From positions 1 through 64,000 of the forward strand of contig CALJUR010000060.1 in the NCBI GenBank assembly GCA_937975765.1: 64,000 nt of DNA, read 5' to 3'. The notes under the pieces are model-generated. The model was not told the DNA's origin. It saw only the letters and a program-made list of their open reading frames with translations, and did no database searches. Source of the DNA: an uncultured Myxococcales bacterium. Lineage in GTDB: Bacteria > Myxococcota_A > UBA9042 > DTJE01. How positions within the stretch are numbered: position 1 is the stretch's first letter; every line of letters begins with the position of its first letter. Positions 61,443 through 64,000 of this stretch are shown here, in pieces. The position numbers and the translations under genes are program-made.

Positions 61443-61470
61443 GGGGGCTATGTCAGGAGGTCTGGAATCC

Positions 61471-61607
61471 CGTCCGAGGTCATCGCCGCGATCCGCGCCG
61501 AGTACCGGCCGGGCGAGCACGGCTACCGGGCGCTCGCCCACCTGCACGGCCTCCCGGTCGGCACGGTCGCGAAGGTCCTGCGCGGGGACCGGCGGGGCGC
61601 GTCGTGA
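61471..61607 (+). pseudogene. 3' fragment of a phage-type helix-turn-helix gene
   Basis: Directly after the right end of the insertion sequence, an open frame of about 45 codons runs to a TGA at 61605-61607: SEVIAAIRAEYRPGEHGYRA then LAHLHGLPVGTVAKVLRGDR. This is a homeodomain-like helix-turn-helix typical of small phage or HNH-associated proteins. It has no start of its own and is probably the end of a gene disrupted by the element. The following 197 bases (61608-61804) show no gene. Confidence 0.5.
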
Positions 61608-61804
61608 GTCCTGGAGGGAGGGGAGGGGAGCTGGTAACTTAGGGCCGTGTAATACATAGTTGGTCAGGGGCACTTGTGGTTGATATCCATTACTCGCTTG
61701 CCACTGACGCCTCTCTGGTGACGTCAGCGGTCACTGACAGGTTGAGGAACACGCCGTCGAAGACGCTAGGAAGACTCCGATGCGCCCGGGGAGGACAAGC
61801 AGCG

Positions 61805-62164
61805 CTACAGAGGGCAGCCAGATCGAAGCCAACCGCATCCACGCTTCACCCAAACAGAATCCCCGGGTCCCTTGTCACCGTCGCCTCTCCTCTCGCAGAA
61901 CATTGTTCGGGAATCGAAGCAGTCGCCCTCTGGGGCGTAGAAGCATCGTTTGCCGCTGAAGACATTAGACGTGCCAATGACTTTTGTAATTTCAACACGG
62001 ATCGAGTCCGAACCAGCCTTTTCGACAACGCCGCAGAATCCGTTGCCGCTTTCGGCCATACCGACTCGCTGACCCACCTTCCACGAGCGACCTTTGGCAA
62101 CGGCCACCGAGTCAATAAAAACGGAGCCGACCAGAAGCAGCGCGACCAGTACCATCAACTTCAT
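61805..62164 (-). CDS. Small secreted cysteine-containing protein of lower GC
   Basis: A 119-residue protein I do not recognise. It has a clear signal peptide (MKLMVLVALLLVGSVFIDSVAVA), given here only in part as LMVLVALLLVGSVF, then a small beta-rich domain: GRSWKVGQRVGMAESGNG, VEKAGSDSIRVEITKVIG and KRCFYAPEGDCFDS. Six cysteines occur in the mature part (FCGVV, RCFY, DCFD, MFCE, GCGW, GCPL), suggesting disulphides. ATG at 62164 with GGAGG eight bases upstream; an earlier in-frame ATG at 62245 would bury the signal. GC content is visibly lower (about 50-58 percent) than the neighbours, a sign of transfer. Confidence 0.7.
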   Translation of the reverse strand: MKLMVLVALLLVGSVFIDSVAVAKGRSWKVGQRVGMAESGNGFCGVVEKAGSDSIRVEITKVIGTSNVFSGKRCFYAPEGDCFDSRTMFCERRGDGDKGPGDSVWVKRGCGWLRSGCPL

Positions 62165-62316
62165 ACTCTTCCCCTCCAACTTCTTGAGAGTGTCCCAGGC
62201 ACTCTTACACCAAACCAAGACCGAGAGGAAGGTTCTCATGATCATCGCGGTGATGGCACCTTCATCCTAGGAACGGTCGGAAAAGGGGGGGGGCGGCTGG
62301 TTCCTTCCCGGGGGGA

Positions 62317-62342
62317 CGCCAGGCCGGGGGTACCGCCTGGCG
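62317..62342. terminator. Hairpin with perfect 8-bp stem
   Basis: CGCCAGGC (62317-62324) and GCCTGGCG (62335-62342) around a ten-base loop. There is no T-run after it, so it may be a rho-dependent pause, an attachment-type site or chance. The rest of 62165-62405 holds no gene. Confidence 0.4.
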
Positions 62343-62405
62343 CGGGCTCCCGGCAGATACGCGGATTTTGAGATTGCGTCCGGGATGTCCGGGATGGAGG
62401 AAACC

Positions 62406-62670
62406 ATGAGCGGCAGGGCGAAGGATCGACGCGGCTACCGGGACATGGACGCCGCGGGCGTACTGGGTGTGGACGAGAGGACCGTGCGGCGGTGGCGGAA
62501 CAAGGGATGGGTCGTCAACGGGCCTGACGGGCACCTGGACGTCCGGGCGACCCTGGCCCGGGTCGCCGCCGACCGGGACCCCACGCTGGGCGGGAAGACC
62601 GACCGCCTCGCCGGCGGCGCTGCGTCGGCGTCCGCGGACGGCGCCCGGCTGCTGAAGGCCCGCGCGATTC
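62406..62670 (+). pseudogene. Phage terminase small-subunit-like fragment (Nu1 type)
   Basis: Starts at the ATG 62406 (GGAGG six bases upstream) with SGRAKDRRGYRDMDAAGVLG, a winged helix-turn-helix DERTVRRWRNKGWVV, then HLDVRATLARVAADRDPTLG and ends at LLKARA, the point where such packaging proteins normally begin a long helix. There the hairpin repeat copy 2 begins and the family likeness stops, although the frame stays open. It is thus probably a truncated prophage remnant. Confidence 0.55.
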
Positions 62671-62700
62671 AAAGAAATAGGGACAGCCTCCAATTTCCGG
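62671..62700 (+). repeat. REP-like hairpin element, copy 2
   Basis: Arms GAAAT (62674-62678) and ATTTC (62693-62697) with inner AGG/CCT around GACAG; the core AAATAGGGACAGCCTCCA matches copy 1 closely. It directly follows the phage-like fragment. Confidence 0.7.
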
Positions 62701-62792
62701 ACGGTCAAAGAACACATAACCCCTGGCAGGCACGGCATACCGACCCGGAGACGCCGTCCGGAGAAGCCCTGGATACGCCTCGAAAAGGAGAA

Positions 62793-62820
62793 GGAAAAAT
62801 GGGAGGCTGGCCCTCTTTTC
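62793..62820 (-). repeat. REP-like hairpin element, copy 3 (inverted)
   Basis: On the minus strand GAAAAGAGGGCCAGCCTCCC followed by ATTTTTCC, with arms GAAAA/TTTTTC. It is a diverged copy of the same hairpin in reverse orientation, 92 bases from copy 2. It lies five bases beyond the pduT-like stop and could also act as a terminator for the microcompartment operon. Confidence 0.6.
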
Positions 62821-62825
62821 GGGGG

Positions 62826-63377
62826 TCAGGCCAGCGCGCGGCCCAGGTCGGCGTGCGGGGCGGGGATCAGTTCGCTGCGCAGCAGCAGGCCGGACTCGAC
62901 CGCGGCGACTCCGGCGGCCAGCGCGGCCTCGACGGAGTACTGGTCGCCGGTCATCGTGACGTAGGCCTTGCCGCCCAGGCCGGTGCCCAGGCGGATCTCG
63001 ATCAGGGTGATCTCGGCGGCCTTGCAGGCGGCGTCGGCGGCCAACACCGTCGCGGCGATGGACCACGTCTCGATGATGCCCACGGCCATCAGGCCCGGCA
63101 GCGGCTGCACCGCGGCCATCGAGGGCAGCACCTGCGGGTGCACCTGCGGGATCACCAGCCGGTCCACGACGTACTGGCCGCCGTAGTGCACGCCAGTCTC
63201 CATCGACAGGCGCACCGACTCCTCGTCGCCCGCGATCAGCACGGTGTACTTGCCCGGGCACACGGCCTGCGACTTGACGATCTGGACCGGCGCGCGCTTG
63301 GCCATGGCGTCGGACGCCACGATGCCGCGGGCGATGCTGGTCAACTCCAGGAGGCCGATGGCGGGGGGATGGCTCAT
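62826..63377 (-). CDS. pduT: Bacterial microcompartment tandem-BMC shell protein, PduT type
   Basis: A 183-residue trimeric shell protein with two BMC domains: about 1-90 (AIGLLELTSIARGIVASDAM) and about 95-180 (LMAVGIIETWSIAATVLAAD). The sequence follows PduT through the first domain, including KSQAVCPGKY, in which Cys40 corresponds to the cysteine that holds a 4Fe-4S cluster in the pore of PduT trimers (Cys38 of the Citrobacter protein). Such proteins are thought to pass electrons or clusters across the shell. The ATG at 63377 overlaps the stop of the PduS-like gene by four bases. It is the last gene of the visible operon. Confidence 0.93.
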   Translation of the reverse strand: MSHPPAIGLLELTSIARGIVASDAMAKRAPVQIVKSQAVCPGKYTVLIAGDEESVRLSMETGVHYGGQYVVDRLVIPQVHPQVLPSMAAVQPLPGLMAVGIIETWSIAATVLAADAACKAAEITLIEIRLGTGLGGKAYVTMTGDQYSVEAALAAGVAAVESGLLLRSELIPAPHADLGRALA

Positions 63378-64000
63378 GGGGCCCTCTCGATGCGGACGGA
63401 CGCGCCGTCCACGTGCGACACCACGCCGTCCATCGAGGCGTGGACCCGGGCGCCCAGGGCGCCTTCCGGGATCTCGCCCACGACATCGCCGAGCCGGACG
63501 CGATCCCCGGCCTTCACCGTCGGCCGGGCCGGCGCGCCGATGTGCTGCTTCAGCGGCAGCACGACCTCGTAGGGGTCCGGGACGCGCTGGATCGCGCCCT
63601 CGTGCGGCAGCAGGTAGGACGACAGGCCCAGGCGCAGCGCCAGCCGCGGCTTGGGCGGGCGGGCCCACTTCTGCGAGTCCAGCGCCTGCGTCCGGTTGCG
63701 GTAGGGGTTGGTCGCCTTGCGGGCGGCGCAGCGGCCGCGGTACTCGGCGAAGATCCGGCGCGGCGACAGGCCCAGCGGGCACGACCACTGGTCGCACACG
63801 CCGCACTGGCTGCACAGGAAGGACATCGCCTCCAGTTCCGGTGGAACGTCCCAGGCCGACAGCGCGGCACGCATCGCCAGGTGCGGCGCGATCCGGTGGC
63901 CCAGCAAGGCGCGCGGGCACAGGTCCGTGCAGATCCGGCACTGGCAGCAGCCGGCCGTCGCGCGCCGCATCTCGGTGCGCGTGTCGATGCGGCGCGTCCG
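63374..64000 (-). CDS. pduS: PduS-like Fe-S flavoprotein, N-terminus beyond window
   Basis: The C-terminal part (about 208 codons) of a PduS/RnfC-type electron-transfer protein, which in Pdu compartments reduces cobalamin or supplies electrons through the shell. Visible are two 4Fe-4S motifs, CCQCRICTDLCPRALLGH and CSQCGVCDQWSCPLGLSP, then LPLKQHIGAPARPTVKAGD and a barrel-sandwich hybrid domain ending DGVVSHVDGASVRIERAP. The open frame continues past the window edge, so an ATG at 63970 is internal and not the start. The stop overlaps pduT. What the compartment metabolises cannot be told from here. Confidence 0.9.
   Translation of the reverse strand, partial: RTRRIDTRTEMRRATAGCCQCRICTDLCPRALLGHRIAPHLAMRAALSAWDVPPELEAMSFLCSQCGVCDQWSCPLGLSPRRIFAEYRGRCAARKATNPYRNRTQALDSQKWARPPKPRLALRLGLSSYLLPHEGAIQRVPDPYEVVLPLKQHIGAPARPTVKAGDRVRLGDVVGEIPEGALGARVHASMDGVVSHVDGASVRIERAP

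Larger units (their letters stand above)
59005..61470 (+). mobile_element. Insertion sequence, 2466 bp, with 25-bp terminal inverted repeats
   Basis: The left end (59005-59029) and right end (61446-61470) are inverted repeats matching at 24 of 25 positions, with the shared core CAGACCTCCTGACATAGCC. One transposase gene fills the element and is intact. No target-site duplication is visible next to the ends. The flanks belong to two different broken genes, so insertion was followed by deletion or occurred at a junction. I cannot name the IS family with certainty. Confidence 0.85.

Noticed and set aside
59000..61480. Target-site duplication of the insertion sequence
   Set aside because: No matching short direct repeats were found immediately outside the two inverted repeats.
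62671..63572. Continuation of the phage-like frame across the hairpins and antisense to pduT
   Set aside because: The family likeness ends at 62670; the rest is antisense to the PduT and PduS genes.

Overview
The window is high-GC DNA, roughly 70 percent G+C by eye, from one end of an assembled contig. The first 46 bases are Illumina adapter, so position 1 is an assembly artefact and not a biological boundary. The gene content points to a Myxococcota-like (former Deltaproteobacteria) bacterium. The clues are large lipoproteins with acidic Pro/Asp stalks and CDDGNPCT-type cysteine repeats, PEGA and TPR proteins, a TPR-Ser/Thr kinase, a PilQ secretin and a TatD-linked radical SAM protein. No 16S rRNA is present, so this placement is inference.

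Layout. 1-6600: hflX (cut by the contig end), a palindromic repeat gap, a coupled aminotransferase/radical SAM pair, rlmB, a stand-alone M17 N-domain protein, nusB and ribH, all on the minus strand. 6.6-24.3 kb: a membrane TPR kinase, a HisC-type aminotransferase, a giant PilQ (1635 aa, about 870 of them coiled coil) coupled to a cysteine-rich secreted protein, a PEGA protein, two convergent cysteine-repeat lipoproteins and a ComEA-like protein. 24.4-39.8 kb: TatD/radical SAM fusion, RicT, a PEGA protein, an S41 peptidase, a large lipoprotein with a possible TULIP fold, coaX-birA-nadC, an L,D-transpeptidase, a small coupled ORF and mtnA. 39.8-40.2 kb: tRNA-Glu and tRNA-Gln with a good promoter.

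40.2-57.05 kb is one long minus-strand str/S10/spc/alpha ribosomal operon from rpsL to rplQ behind a TTGACA-N16-TACAAT promoter. Its order is conserved, but tuf, rplC, rpmD and map are missing from their usual slots. Two tandem hairpins sit inside it between rplF and rplR.

57.1-62.8 kb is accessory: an endonuclease/exonuclease/phosphatase-fold lipoprotein, a truncated gene, a complete 2.47-kb insertion sequence with 25-bp inverted repeats, two phage-like fragments, a lower-GC secreted protein and three copies of a short hairpin repeat. One hairpin copy lies in the signal-peptide-coding region of the lipoprotein gene. 62.8-64 kb is the 3' end of a bacterial microcompartment locus: a PduT-type tandem-BMC shell protein keeping the cluster-binding cysteine, and a PduS-type Fe-S flavoprotein cut by the window edge.

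The candidates most worth follow-up are the coiled-coil PilQ with its coupled partner, the microcompartment locus running off the edge, the absence of rplC, and the hairpin repeat family. I did not find a complete, clearly new defence or metabolic system inside the window.
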